This document shows, piece after piece, positions 35,081-44,200 of a DNA stretch of 64,000 nucleotides. The DNA lies in the NCBI GenBank assembly GCA_910579675.1, contig CAJTUF010000010.1:1-64000 (forward strand), written 5' to 3'. The stretch is from an uncultured Muribaculaceae bacterium. Lineage in GTDB: Bacteria; Bacteroidota; Bacteroidia; Bacteroidales; Muribaculaceae. Positions within the stretch are counted from its first letter, which is position 1, and every line of letters begins with the position of its first letter. The translations under genes and the position numbers were made by a program. The notes under the pieces were generated by a model. It had not been told where the DNA came from. It saw only the letters and a list, made by a program, of their open reading frames with translations, and made no database searches.

Positions 35081-36643
35081 CTATTGCTTTGCCGACAGCG
35101 TTATGACCGGCACGAGCATCTCTTCCATCGAGATGCCGCCGTGCTGGAATGTGCCGTCGTAGTATTGCACATAATAATTGTAGTTGTTGGGATAGGCAAA
35201 GAAGTCGCGGGAGGTGGCGAAGATATATGTGGTGGCCACACCTGTCGATGGCAGTCCGAAGCGCTCGGGTTGCTTCACCTCATATACCTGGCGGGGGTTG
35301 TAGGTGAGGTGTTTGCCGAGCTTGTAGCGCAGGTTGGTGTTGGTGTTTCGGTCGCCGACCACCTTGACCGGGTTGTCGACTCTGACGGTGCCATGGTCGG
35401 TGGTGATCACCACGCGGTAGCCCCTTGCGGCGATGGCTGCGAGGAGGTCGAGAGTGGCCGAGTGGCGGAACCACGATTCGGTGAGCGAGCGGTAGGCGGC
35501 GTCGGTAGAGGCGAGCTCGCGTATCATCTTCGACTCGGTGCGGGCGTGGGACAGCATGTCGATGAAGTTGATCACCACTATGTTGAGGTCGTTGGCGGCG
35601 AGCGACGGGAGGTCGCGCAGCAGGCGGTCGGCCCCGGCCGAGTCGTTGAGCTTGTGGTAGGAAAACTTGACGTTGCGGCGGTAGCGGTCGAATAGGGTGG
35701 CCACGAGGGGGCTCTCGTTGATGTTTTTGCTCTCGTCGGCCTCCTCGTCGACCCATAGGTCGGGAAACATCCGGGCAATCGCCGACGGCATCAGGCCCGA
35801 GAAGATGGCGTTGCGGGCATACTGGGTGGCGGTGGGGAGGATGGAGCAGTAGAGATCGTCGTCGTCGACGGTGAAAAACCGGCTGAGCAGGGGGCGCACC
35901 GTGGTCCACTGGTCGAGGCGGAAATTGTCGATCAGCACAAAAAACAGCTTCTCCCCCCGGTCGAGGATCGGAAACACCTTGCGGCGCATCACGGTGGGGC
36001 TGAGCAGCGGCACGGAAGTGTCGGCTGGGTCGGCCATGACCCTCTCCACCCACTCGCCGTAGTTGCGCACCACGAATTTAGAAAACTCCCTGTCGGCCTC
36101 GGCTATCTGCATGGCGAGCATCTCGTCCATGTTGGTAGAGCCGGCGTCGGAGAGCTCGGTCTGGCGATAGACGAGCCGGCGGTATAGCTCCTTCCAGTGG
36201 TCGATGCTTGATGCGCTGTTGATTGCAGCGGTGAGCTCGGGCCACTCGCGGCGGTAGTCGTCGGTGGCGCGGTTGTTGACCAGATCGCCCGAGTGGAGTG
36301 TTTTCTTGATCGATAGGAGTATCTGGCTCGGGTTGACCGGCTTGATGAGATAGTCGGCTATCTTGCTCCCCACGGCCTGATCCATGATGTTTTCCTCCTC
36401 GCTCTTGGTGATCATGATCACCGGGATCTGTGGGAGCGACTGCTTGATGCGGGCGAGCGTCTCAAGACCCGAGATCCCCGGCATATTCTCGTCGAGGATA
36501 ATGAGGTCGAAGGGGCGCTCGGCAGCCATGGCCAGCGCGTCGGCACCGCTGCAGGCGGTCACCACCTCGTAGCCCTTGGCGTTGAGAAACATTATGTGGG
36601 GCTTGAGAAGATCAATCTCGTCGTCGGCCCAAAGTATAGTCAC
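35081..36643 (-). CDS. porX: PorX: response regulator with PglZ domain
   Basis: Response regulator of the PorXY system that controls the type IX secretion system. From the GTG at 36643 it has 520 residues, close to the 518 known for Porphyromonas gingivalis PorX. It starts (M)TILWADDEIDLLKPHI, with the phosphoacceptor Asp51 in IILDENMPGISG and the conserved MITKSEEE lysine. A helical linker and a C-terminal PglZ/alkaline-phosphatase-like domain follow (about 220-520; VVITTDHGTVRVDNP metal-binding segment near 428). The open frame reaches an ATG at 36724, but that codon lies inside the -7 box, so GTG is the reasoned start. No PorY kinase is seen nearby, as is usual. Confidence 0.93.
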   Translation of the reverse strand: MTILWADDEIDLLKPHIMFLNAKGYEVVTACSGADALAMAAERPFDLIILDENMPGISGLETLARIKQSLPQIPVIMITKSEEENIMDQAVGSKIADYLIKPVNPSQILLSIKKTLHSGDLVNNRATDDYRREWPELTAAINSASSIDHWKELYRRLVYRQTELSDAGSTNMDEMLAMQIAEADREFSKFVVRNYGEWVERVMADPADTSVPLLSPTVMRRKVFPILDRGEKLFFVLIDNFRLDQWTTVRPLLSRFFTVDDDDLYCSILPTATQYARNAIFSGLMPSAIARMFPDLWVDEEADESKNINESPLVATLFDRYRRNVKFSYHKLNDSAGADRLLRDLPSLAANDLNIVVINFIDMLSHARTESKMIRELASTDAAYRSLTESWFRHSATLDLLAAIAARGYRVVITTDHGTVRVDNPVKVVGDRNTNTNLRYKLGKHLTYNPRQVYEVKQPERFGLPSTGVATTYIFATSRDFFAYPNNYNYYVQYYDGTFQHGGISMEEMLVPVITLSAKQ

Positions 36644-36721
36644 AGTAGTTGTAACAGGGGGGATTAGGGGTGAATATCGGTACCGGCAGCCTGTGCCCGG
36701 GGGCGTGGGCGCGCCGGGATG

Positions 36722-36752
36722 CAAAGTTACCCCTTTTGGGCCTCACGGCCAA
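36722..36752 (-). promoter_or_regulatory. porX promoter
   Basis: On the minus strand: TTG (36752-36750), 20 bases, TAACTTTG (36729-36722). The leader would be about 73 bases to the GTG start at 36643. Confidence 0.7.
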
Positions 36753-36805
36753 GCGTGGGGGAGCGAATAAGGGGAGCGACGGATGGCGAATTAACATTTT
36801 TTTTG

Positions 36806-36813
36806 TAACTTTG
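36806..36813 (+). promoter_or_regulatory. -7 box of transporter gene
   Basis: TAACTTTG, 78 bases before the ATG at 36892, preceded by a T-run; divergent from the porX promoter. Confidence 0.5.
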
Positions 36814-36891
36814 CGGCTTCAAAGCGGGCCTGTTGCCCGGTATCTCATTATCGTCTATCGACCTTTTAGGGTCTAAAATCATTAATTATCA

Positions 36892-38544
36892 ATGGACTGG
36901 CTTATTGATATTATCGGGCCGGGCAACGTTTCCCTTGCCTCTACCATTGCCCTTTACTCATTTGTCGTTGCGGCGGGTGTGTATCTTGGCAAGCTGAAGA
37001 TAGGAGGCATATCGCTCGGCGTCACTTTCGTGCTCTTTGTGGGCATCATCATGGGTCACTTCGGGTATATCGTCAATGCCGAGGTGCAGAAGTTTATCCG
37101 TGAGTTCGGACTCATCCTGTTTATCTTCTCGATAGGCTTGCAGGTGGGCCCCGGCTTCTTTTCATCGTTTAAGAAGGGTGGCATGAGGCTCAATGGCCTT
37201 GCCGTTGCGGGCATCGCTCTCAACGTGATCATTGCCCTCGCCATCTACTTCATCGACGGCGACACCGACATTGCCGCCATAGTGGGCGTGATGAGCGGTG
37301 CGGTGACCAACACTCCCGGCCTCGCAGCCGCCCAGCAGACCGCCGGGAACGCCGAAGCCATCAACACCATGTCGATGGGCTATGCAGCCGCATATCCTCT
37401 GGGTGTGCTCGGCATCATCGGCGCCATGTTTGTGATCAAAGGTATTTTCCGCATCAAGACCGACCGCGAGATCAAGATAATCGAGGAGGAGACACAAAAC
37501 TCCGTGTCGAAGCCCAACATCATCTCGATCCAGGTGACCAACCCTCTCATATCGGGAAAGAGCCTCGTGCAGCTCCATCATGTGATCCAGTGTGACTTCG
37601 TGATCTCGCGACTCATGGACGAGACCGGCCAGATCATTATCCCCACCTCGCAGACTCAGGTGCGTGTGGGCGACAAGCTGATGCTCGTCATTGCCGCTTC
37701 CGATGTGGAGCGCTTTGAGAGCGTTGTAGGTCCCGAGATAGAGATGGAATGGGAAGATGTGACCCCGAGCAATGTGGTGAGCCGCCGCATACTCATCACC
37801 AAGCCGCAATACAACGGCGTGATGCTCGGCGCCCTCCGCCTCCACACAGGCTATCAGCTCAACGCCACCCGAGTGAACCGCGCGGGCGTTGACCTCCTCG
37901 CATCGCCCGACCTCCGCCTCCAGATGGGCGACCGCATCACCGTAGTGGGCGACCTCAACGACATCGACCGCCTCGCCTCCAAGCTCGGTAACTCGATGAA
38001 GCGCCTCAACGAGCCCAACCTCATCACCATCTTTGTGGGTATACTCTTCGGTATCATCCTCGGCTCGATCAATGTGGGCTTCGGCATGAAGCTCGGCCTC
38101 GCCGGTGGTCCCCTCGTTGTGGCTATCCTCCTGAGCCGCTTCGGCTATAAGTTCAAGCTCGTGACCTATACCTCCACCTCGGCCTCGATGTTTATGCGCG
38201 AGCTCGGCATATGCCTCTTCCTTGCATCGGTGGGCATCGGCGCAGGCGCCGGATTTGCCGACACCGTGTTCAACTACACCGGTATGTGGTGGGTGATCTG
38301 GGGCTTCATGATCACCTTCATCCCGCTGGTGATCGTAGGCTCGATTGCCCGCGGAGTGTATAAGCTCAACTTCCTCACCATCATGGGTCTCTTTGCCGGC
38401 GGCTACACCGATCCCCCCGCTCTGGCCTATGCCGGCGGCTCGACCGGCAGCGACTCACCCGCCGTTGCCTACTCCACCGTTTACCCGCTCACCATGTTCC
38501 TGCGAGTAGTGGCCGCACAAGGCCTCATCCTCGCCCTCATGTAA
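36892..38544 (+). CDS. AspT/YidE-family transporter with two RCK_C domains
   Basis: A 550-residue inner-membrane protein of the aspartate:alanine exchanger family. Two transporter halves (about residues 10-185 and 380-548), each with about five helices and the family's repeated motif (MSGAVTNTPGLAAAQQT near 142; FAGGYTDPPALAYAGG near 503), flank two cytosolic TrkA-C/RCK_C domains (about 205-285 and 290-370). The substrate is not certain: AspT itself exchanges aspartate and alanine, and other members move dicarboxylates. The gene stands alone, with its own -7 box and a very strong terminator. Confidence 0.9.
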   Translation: MDWLIDIIGPGNVSLASTIALYSFVVAAGVYLGKLKIGGISLGVTFVLFVGIIMGHFGYIVNAEVQKFIREFGLILFIFSIGLQVGPGFFSSFKKGGMRLNGLAVAGIALNVIIALAIYFIDGDTDIAAIVGVMSGAVTNTPGLAAAQQTAGNAEAINTMSMGYAAAYPLGVLGIIGAMFVIKGIFRIKTDREIKIIEEETQNSVSKPNIISIQVTNPLISGKSLVQLHHVIQCDFVISRLMDETGQIIIPTSQTQVRVGDKLMLVIAASDVERFESVVGPEIEMEWEDVTPSNVVSRRILITKPQYNGVMLGALRLHTGYQLNATRVNRAGVDLLASPDLRLQMGDRITVVGDLNDIDRLASKLGNSMKRLNEPNLITIFVGILFGIILGSINVGFGMKLGLAGGPLVVAILLSRFGYKFKLVTYTSTSASMFMRELGICLFLASVGIGAGAGFADTVFNYTGMWWVIWGFMITFIPLVIVGSIARGVYKLNFLTIMGLFAGGYTDPPALAYAGGSTGSDSPAVAYSTVYPLTMFLRVVAAQGLILALM

Positions 38545-38570
38545 GGCAATCATATTTTCTCCATACCCAT

Positions 38571-38619
38571 CCCGGGGCAGGGCCGCGCATCGCGCAGCCC
38601 TGCCCCGGGAGTTTTTTTT
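38571..38619 (+). terminator. strong intrinsic terminator after AspT-family gene
   Basis: Perfect 13-base arms CCCGGGGCAGGGC (38571-38583) and GCCCTGCCCCGGG (38597-38609), followed by eight T (38612-38619), 26 bases after the stop. Confidence 0.92.
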
Positions 38620-38647
38620 GAGCGGATTGATAGCCAGGAACTTGTGG

Positions 38648-38667
38648 GGATGCTCCATGGAGCATCC
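38648..38667. repeat. 20-base palindrome, copy 1
   Basis: GGATGCTCCATGGAGCATCC, perfect. It is followed by GCCCGGCGACGCGG, which also follows copy 2. Confidence 0.85.
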
Positions 38668-38762
38668 GCCCGGCGACGCGGGGCGGCTGTTCGGGGGCGG
38701 TAGCCCTACGAGGAGGCGGTGGGTGCAGATGTTGTTTAGTTGATTGATAGTGAAGCTTGTAG

Positions 38763-38782
38763 GGATGCTCCATGGAGCATCC
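38763..38782. repeat. 20-base palindrome, copy 2
   Basis: Identical in sequence to copy 1 at 38648, including the downstream GCCCGGCGACGCGG. Confidence 0.85.
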
Positions 38783-38889
38783 GCCCGGCGACGCGGGTGG
38801 AGTGCGCGCAGCCTCGTTGGAGTGATGATTGCCAATGGACGCCTGGCGACGATGAGCGCGCGTAGCCGCCAAGCCGCCTTGGCGGCGCA

Positions 38890-38943
38890 CCTTGAGGGTA
38901 GACTCGGGCAAGAGCCCCCATAGGGGCCGCAGCCCGAGGATAA
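38890..38943. repeat. 54-base block, copy 1
   Basis: Runs from CCTTGAGGGTAGACTCGGGC to CCCGAGGATAA. It is nearly identical to 39365-39418, differing only around bases 10-13, in the same orientation. Confidence 0.85.
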
Positions 38944-38962
38944 TAGCGCGAAAAAAAGAACT

Positions 38963-39029
38963 GCTCAGCGTCAGCCGAGCCCCACACCGCGACGCCCGTG
39001 CCGCCCAAGGGGCTCGGCTGACGCTGAGC
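38963..39029. repeat. long-armed hairpin 1 (21-base perfect arms)
   Basis: Arms 38963-38983 and 39009-39029 are perfect reverse complements (core GCTCAGCGTCAGCCGAGC), enclosing a 25-base loop rich in CG. The loop is the reverse complement of most of the loop in hairpin 2. Confidence 0.9.
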
Positions 39030-39058
39030 GAGGGCGTGGGTCACTCGCTGACCCGCGG

Positions 39059-39138
39059 CTGCGGCGGCTAACGCGCGCCCTTGCCGCGGGCTACCCATCA
39101 GGTAGCGCCCCCAAGGGGGCTCCTTGCACTAACGCGCC
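39059..39138. repeat. 80-base GC-rich block, copy 1
   Basis: Begins CTGCGGCGGCTA and contains GCGCCCCCAAGGGGGCT. The same landmarks recur 474 bases later in copy 2 (39533-39609), with scattered changes. Confidence 0.75.
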
Positions 39139-39178
39139 TCCCGCGTCGCCCGCCCATGACGCCCCATGCCGCTGAATC

Positions 39179-39198
39179 GGATGCACCATGGTGCATCC
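39179..39198. repeat. 20-base palindrome, variant
   Basis: GGATGCACCATGGTGCATCC, perfect; the same as copies 1 and 2 except for compensating T/A to A/T changes that keep the palindrome. Confidence 0.85.
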
Positions 39199-39246
39199 CT
39201 ACAAGCCGCGACATCTCAGCCGATCTACCTCATTCCCAGGATGTAG

Positions 39247-39266
39247 GGATGCACCACGGTGCATCC
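39247..39266. repeat. 20-base near-palindrome
   Basis: GGATGCACCACGGTGCATCC: nearly palindromic, with one central mismatch. Confidence 0.8.
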
Positions 39267-39364
39267 GCCCGCGCGACAATGCCCCGCGACGCCCTTGCGC
39301 GCAACAGCGCGCCGCTCGCGACGCCCACCCGGCGCGTAGCGCCCAAAGCCGCGTTAGCGGCGTA

Positions 39365-39418
39365 CCTTGAGGGAAGCCTCGGGCAAGAGCCCCCATAGGG
39401 GCCGCAGCCCGAGGATAA
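39365..39418. repeat. 54-base block, copy 2
   Basis: Second copy of the block at 38890-38943, same orientation, 475 bases apart. Confidence 0.85.
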
Positions 39419-39436
39419 GAGGGGTAATATTGGAAG

Positions 39437-39504
39437 GCTCAGCGTCAGCCGAGCTCCTTGGGTGGCACGGGGCGACGCGGTGTGGGGCTCGGCTGACGCT
39501 GAGC
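39437..39504. repeat. long-armed hairpin 2 with flipped loop
   Basis: Arms 39437-39454 and 39487-39504 (GCTCAGCGTCAGCCGAGC and its complement) are perfect and shared with hairpin 1. The loop contains TGGGTGGCACGGGGCGACGC, matching the reverse complement of the loop of hairpin 1 with one indel and two substitutions over 26 bases. Confidence 0.9.
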
Positions 39505-39532
39505 TATTTATTATTGCGTCGCTTGCCCCCCG

Positions 39533-39609
39533 CTGCGGCGGCTACGCGCGCTCTTGCGGGGGGCTACCCTGAAGGTGCGCCCCCAAGGGGGCTTTTGGCG
39601 CTACGCGCC
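39533..39609. repeat. 80-base GC-rich block, copy 2
   Basis: Begins CTGCGGCGGCTA and contains GCGCCCCCAAGGGGGCT, as in the copy at 39059-39138. Confidence 0.75.
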
Positions 39610-39642
39610 GGGTGGGCGACGCGGTGTGTCGCCCACCCGGCG
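39606..39642. repeat. hairpin with 15-base perfect arms
   Basis: CGCCGGGTGGGCGAC (39606-39620), 7-base loop, GTCGCCCACCCGGCG (39628-39642). GGGTGGGCGACGCGGTG recurs at 39699-39715. Confidence 0.85.
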
Positions 39643-39834
39643 GGGTTGAGCGCGCGTAGCCTCGTTGGAGTGATGAATGTCAATGGGCGCTACGCGCTGG
39701 GTGGGCGACGCGGTGGTGGCCTCTTTGCCGCGGGGTGCGTCGCGGTGGCGGCTGCTCCGGGGAAGCAGCCCTACAAGGGAGACGTTATGCGTCGAGGGTG
39801 TGCGCTCCTGTGGATGCTTTTTTGTGCGGGTTGA

Positions 39835-39866
39835 TTTGGTGGCTACGCGCCAAATACTTATCTTTG
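39835..39866 (+). promoter_or_regulatory. promoter of beta-helix/surface-protein locus
   Basis: TTTG (39835-39838), 20 bases, TATCTTTG (39859-39866). It lies directly after the repeat mosaic and points at the small ORF and the secreted proteins downstream. Confidence 0.7.
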
Positions 39867-40007
39867 CACCCAGACTCGTCGGCCCGGAGGGGCGGGAGTC
39901 ATACATTTTTGTTACGAGACGTTTACACGACGTTTATCTTCCTAACTTCAAACTTCGCAACTTTGACACCACATGGAGGATCAAGCAACCGTAAGCGTCC
40001 ACGGGTG

Positions 40008-40169
40008 ATGTGTATCACAATCACGACCTGCCGCAAGGAGCCCAAGCTGAGTAAGCACCCTGAGGCAGCCGACTGCATATACATCCAATTACGTGGGCCG
40101 GCCGAGTTGCTTATCCTGGTGGAAGGGCAACGCGAAGGCCTGAAGTTCGGGATGAGCGAAAGGTACTGA
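40008..40169 (+). CDS. candidate 53-residue small protein
   Basis: A short open frame (MCITITTCRKEPKLSKHPEA...) downstream of the promoter at 39835-39866. It has mixed charge, three Cys, no signal peptide and no membrane segment. An 11-codon frame starting at 39973 (MEDQATVSVHG) ends in TGATG, sharing bases with this ATG, which would couple translation. No family is recognised. The alternative is that this is untranslated leader of the beta-helix gene, which starts 72 bases later. Confidence 0.4.
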   Translation: MCITITTCRKEPKLSKHPEAADCIYIQLRGPAELLILVEGQREGLKFGMSERY

Positions 40170-40241
40170 TGCCCACGTTTCCGTTTGTTATCATCACAGC
40201 CGCCGTGAGGCACCGGTGGCAGCCTAATCCCAACCAATCAA

Positions 40242-41255
40242 ATGCAACATTTCTGCAAGCGAATGTTCTGCCGCGTCATGGCCGTGGCGGTGACATTCAT
40301 CCTGTCGGTGGCAACAGCCTTCGCACAGGGCCAGTATGCTCTCCTCACCCATGAGGGCCAGACAACAGTGTTTCGCGGCGCCGACGCCCTCATCAACGCC
40401 AACAACGCCGCCACAGACGGCGACCTCATCACCCTTTCCGAGGGTCAATTCACGGGTACAGGGATCTACAAGAATATTACTCTTAGAGGTTCCGGCATGG
40501 GTGTAAATGGCGGGAAGACCACCCGTCTCACCGTCAACGATGACATCAACGGACAATACGAATACTTTTCTCTTAGAGTCTCAAGTCCTGATGGTGGCGG
40601 CATGCTCATTGAAGACATATCTTGCGACGGTGAGGGTATAGTGATACAAGGCGGAAATAGAATTGATCTTGTAAGATGTAATACAGCCGTGCGATTCGGC
40701 GCAGATATCAATTCGGTTCAGGATATGCGTATTATTAACTGCTTCATAAATAGCAGTATCGATAACAGCCGAGGGTCTGATAATAAGCCCCAGATAATAG
40801 GATCGGTAATTGATGGAAATGCAAGTGGAGTGCAGGCTGTTAACTGTGTGCTTGAAAAAAAAGGGGATAAGAGCGTGTTTGTTAATTGTATCTTGACTAA
40901 GGATCGCTACTTTAGTAGCCGAAAAGACATCACATATGATCATTGCGTAATCATCTACGAGCTTGATGAAAGTTATGACAATTATTTCGATTCAGATTAT
41001 GCCGATCTGCAAGAACATGCTCCGGATTGCAAGATGTTTAAGAAGGCTACTCCGGTTTTTAAGGAAGCAGGTTTCTACAATCTTCTTGATGAGAACGCAA
41101 CGGAGTGGCTTGGCAATGATGGTACGCAGGTAGGAATCTATGGAGGTAATCTTCCGTTTGATCGCGCATCCAATGTGTTGTCAATCAAGACTCTTAAGGT
41201 GGCCGACAAAACCGACCCGGAGGGAATCTTAAAGCTCGAAGTTGAAATAGAATAA
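40242..41255 (+). CDS. secreted right-handed beta-helix protein
   Basis: A 337-residue exported protein with a signal peptide cleaved near AFA-Q (about residue 29). It has repeated short strands of the parallel beta-helix kind: GIYKNITLRGSGMG, GIVIQGGNRIDLVRCN, DMRIINCFINSS, SGVQAVNCVLEKK, KSVFVNCILTK. The C-terminus (SIKTLKVADKTDPEGILKLEVEIE in two pieces) looks like a short conserved tail. The DNA is more AT-rich than neighbouring housekeeping genes. ATG codons at 40263 and 40278 are alternative starts that keep the signal peptide. It is followed after 9 bases by the giant surface gene, so the two are likely co-transcribed and act together; no catalytic residues are obvious. Confidence 0.75.
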   Translation: MQHFCKRMFCRVMAVAVTFILSVATAFAQGQYALLTHEGQTTVFRGADALINANNAATDGDLITLSEGQFTGTGIYKNITLRGSGMGVNGGKTTRLTVNDDINGQYEYFSLRVSSPDGGGMLIEDISCDGEGIVIQGGNRIDLVRCNTAVRFGADINSVQDMRIINCFINSSIDNSRGSDNKPQIIGSVIDGNASGVQAVNCVLEKKGDKSVFVNCILTKDRYFSSRKDITYDHCVIIYELDESYDNYFDSDYADLQEHAPDCKMFKKATPVFKEAGFYNLLDENATEWLGNDGTQVGIYGGNLPFDRASNVLSIKTLKVADKTDPEGILKLEVEIE

Positions 41256-41264
41256 TTACGGGCC

Positions 41265-44200
41265 ATGACAAAAGTTGTAAGATGCTGGCTTGCGCTAACC
41301 ATTCTTTTGATCACTTCGGTGACGGGAGGATATGCGCAGTCAACAAGGTATCATTATTGGTTTGACGGTGATTTTAGTAACAAGGTCACCGTAGACGGGA
41401 CTCTTGATGCGATCGACTGCTCCGCGTTGAGTTTCGGATTGCATCAGATTTCGGTCTTTGCAGAAAAAGATGGAGAGGTGACCACTCCGCGCACGGCATG
41501 GTTTATGCGTGGCGTGATTGCCGATGAAAACGGCAATGTGGATCTCCTTGTGTTTATCGACGGAGAATATCACACCACCGTCAAAGCCAAGGCATCAGGC
41601 ATCACCCCTCTCGATCTCGATATGCTCACGCTTTCAAAGGGCACTCATACATTGCAAGTCACATGTGCGACAGCTGAATATGTTTCACCGCAAGTGTGGG
41701 AAACTGAATTTGAAGCCGCCGGGATAGCGGACAGCGGTAGTCTGATCCTTGCAGTGTCGGATAAAAACGGAACTGATTTCACTGACCGGGTTTCCATCGA
41801 ATGGTACAAGGATAATGAGTTGATAGCTTCCGGAGCCGAATTGACAGGCGTTGCCTTGGGCGATACGTTACGATACAAGGTGGTGTTGCCGGAAGAGCTC
41901 GGATTGATATATAAAGATATCCGGAGCGGTCAATTTGTAGTGTCGGCCGGCTCGTCGTTTATTGCCGAGACACTCGTTCCGTTTGAAGCGGTAAGAGTGT
42001 CGGGACGTGTCCATACATCCGATACCGCCGCCGAAGGAGTGAGCGTGGAGATAAAGCAATATCCCAACGACCGTTTCACAACCAAAACGACAGTTGAGAC
42101 TGCCGCCGACGGCACGTTTGAGATCGAGCTTATTGATGCCCCCACACGCTTTGATTTCAGTGGAAAAGGGTATATTGCCACCTACAGAGTGGTGGAAAGT
42201 CTTACTGCCGAAAACGCGTTGCCTCTTGATGTTGAAATAGAGCGCGAAGGCCTCGGGAGGATTATGCTCGACTTGACATATCACTCTTCATCGACCGACG
42301 GCCCGGTTGAAAGCAAAACTGCTGCTCTCGACGGCGATATAAACTATACAATGCTGTGTGACGGGCTTGAACTTCTGACCGGTATATACAATGGCGGTGG
42401 TATCCCTGTTCCGGAAAGTGTGGAACCGGGATCGACATTGACCGTGAGGGTTGAGAGCGCCAACAAGCTGTTTGATGCAGCGGAATCATCGGTGGTCTAT
42501 GACAGGCCCGACTCCACATCGCTCTCAATCAGCGTTATGGAGCGTGGCGGCATAGAGAGCCGCTTTGCCGGTGGCTTTGCTCCCGCTTATTCTGTGGCCT
42601 ATCTGTATAATGCCGATGGACGCCTTATGAAAAGCGAAGCGTATAAGGATGCGGTGGCATTTACCGGTCTTGAGGATGGCAGCTACATAATGGTGTCGCT
42701 CGTCAACGACGGGACATTGGGTGTGCCGGCATCTATTGATGATTTTTCGACGCTCGGCATGAAGGCGGGGGCCGACTATACCCTTCACCGGGCAGACGTG
42801 ACCTCCGGCACAATCACAGTATTTGAACTCAGCCAGATTCCGCAGCCCGATATGGGGATGGCTTCGGTCATAACATCCGGAACGCTGTTTACGGCGTCGA
42901 AATCTTCAGTGACCGCAGCTGAGATGGTGACTGCGAACGTAAAACTGAATCTCAGCGACGATATTGTGGAAAAAACGTCGCATGCAGTCCTTACCATCTC
43001 GCTTCCCGATAATTGCGCCTATGAGCCGGGATCAATGATGATCAACGGCAAGATAGCTCCATCGTCGGTGGCTGATGGAAAGATAAGCGTGAGAATCAAT
43101 AAGGAAGACCTTGCATCGCGCATCCGCTTCTGTCTTTCGTCGTCGGCAGGTGGTGACTTCCATGTAGGAGCGTCGCTTGCTCTGAATATGGGTAGCGATA
43201 TAGTATGCCCTATCGAGCCTCTGTTTTATCACGCTTCCGACTATGACTTCTATGTGCCTGCAAAAACACCTAAATCAACTATTCATGTCATGGGTGTTGC
43301 GGAGAAGTATGGAAATGTATGGATCTATGATGGTGATGTGATGATTGGTTCAACAGTAGCCGATGCCACCGGTCGATGGAGCGCTGATGTGGAGTTGAAT
43401 AATCCCCGCAACACCTCCTCGCATAACATCTGGACCCGCACGGCTAATGCTGAGATGAAATTCTTTGCAACACAGCCAAAGAAATGCTCTTACAATGACA
43501 AATATGTCGTTCCTAAGAGTGTGACCATGATAAATACAGCCCACAAAGTCGGAAATACCACTCCTGTGGAGTTTAAGACTGTATTTAATCTCGATGAGGA
43601 TAGAAAGGTGAGCAGTAATTACTACTTTTATATGCCTACCTATCCGGAGTTTACATTCCTTATCGACTTCGAGACCAACGACCCGGATCAAGTGAGCAAT
43701 GTATTGTTGAACGTATTTACCGAGAATGATAATTCCATTACACTCCCGGCTGATTTTGACCAATTTAGACAGCATTGGGTATGCAATTACAAGTTCAAAC
43801 CAAATGACCGACCTGTAAACGTAAGTGTTGATTATTCAGACAATATTATTTTTGAGGATAATGACAAATCAAATATAGAGTTTGATTTGTTCGATGATCT
43901 TGAGAAGTATCATGATGAATCGGTTATGGTGGATTCTTTGAAAAATGAACTTCATAAGGCTTGGGAAGTTGATGATGACTATACATTTGAAGTCATAACA
44001 TCACAGTTAATGAGACTTTTGAATTATCATATTGAGGATTTCAATCAAGATGCTGATATTACTAGATTCATTAACGAATGCTCAGCGTTATCGCCTGATG
44101 AGATTCAAAATCAATGTGACTTGGAGTTTCCTGCTTTGAATCAGGATGATAATATTCCTGGGATGCTTGATATAAGGCAACTTATCGCTGAGATAACGAT

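Larger units (their letters stand above)
38620..39834. repeat. gene-free GC-rich repeat mosaic
   Basis: About 1.2 kb without a credible gene, made of short palindromes, long inverted repeats and an imperfect tandem duplication of about 475-485 bases (roughly 38,760-39,138 against 39,245-39,609). The conserved blocks keep order: a palindrome, a GCGCGTAG-rich stretch, a 54-base block, a long-armed hairpin, and an 80-base block. A further partial copy (CCTCGTTGGAGTGATGA at 38812-38828 and 39660-39676) lies beyond. Open frames here follow from GC content. It looks like a bacterial interspersed mosaic element (REP/BIME-like). Confidence 0.8.

Noticed and set aside
38736..39834. Open frames of 100-155 codons on both strands in the repeat mosaic
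   Set aside because: They run through palindromes and duplicated blocks, are Arg/Ala/Pro-rich and match no gene pattern.
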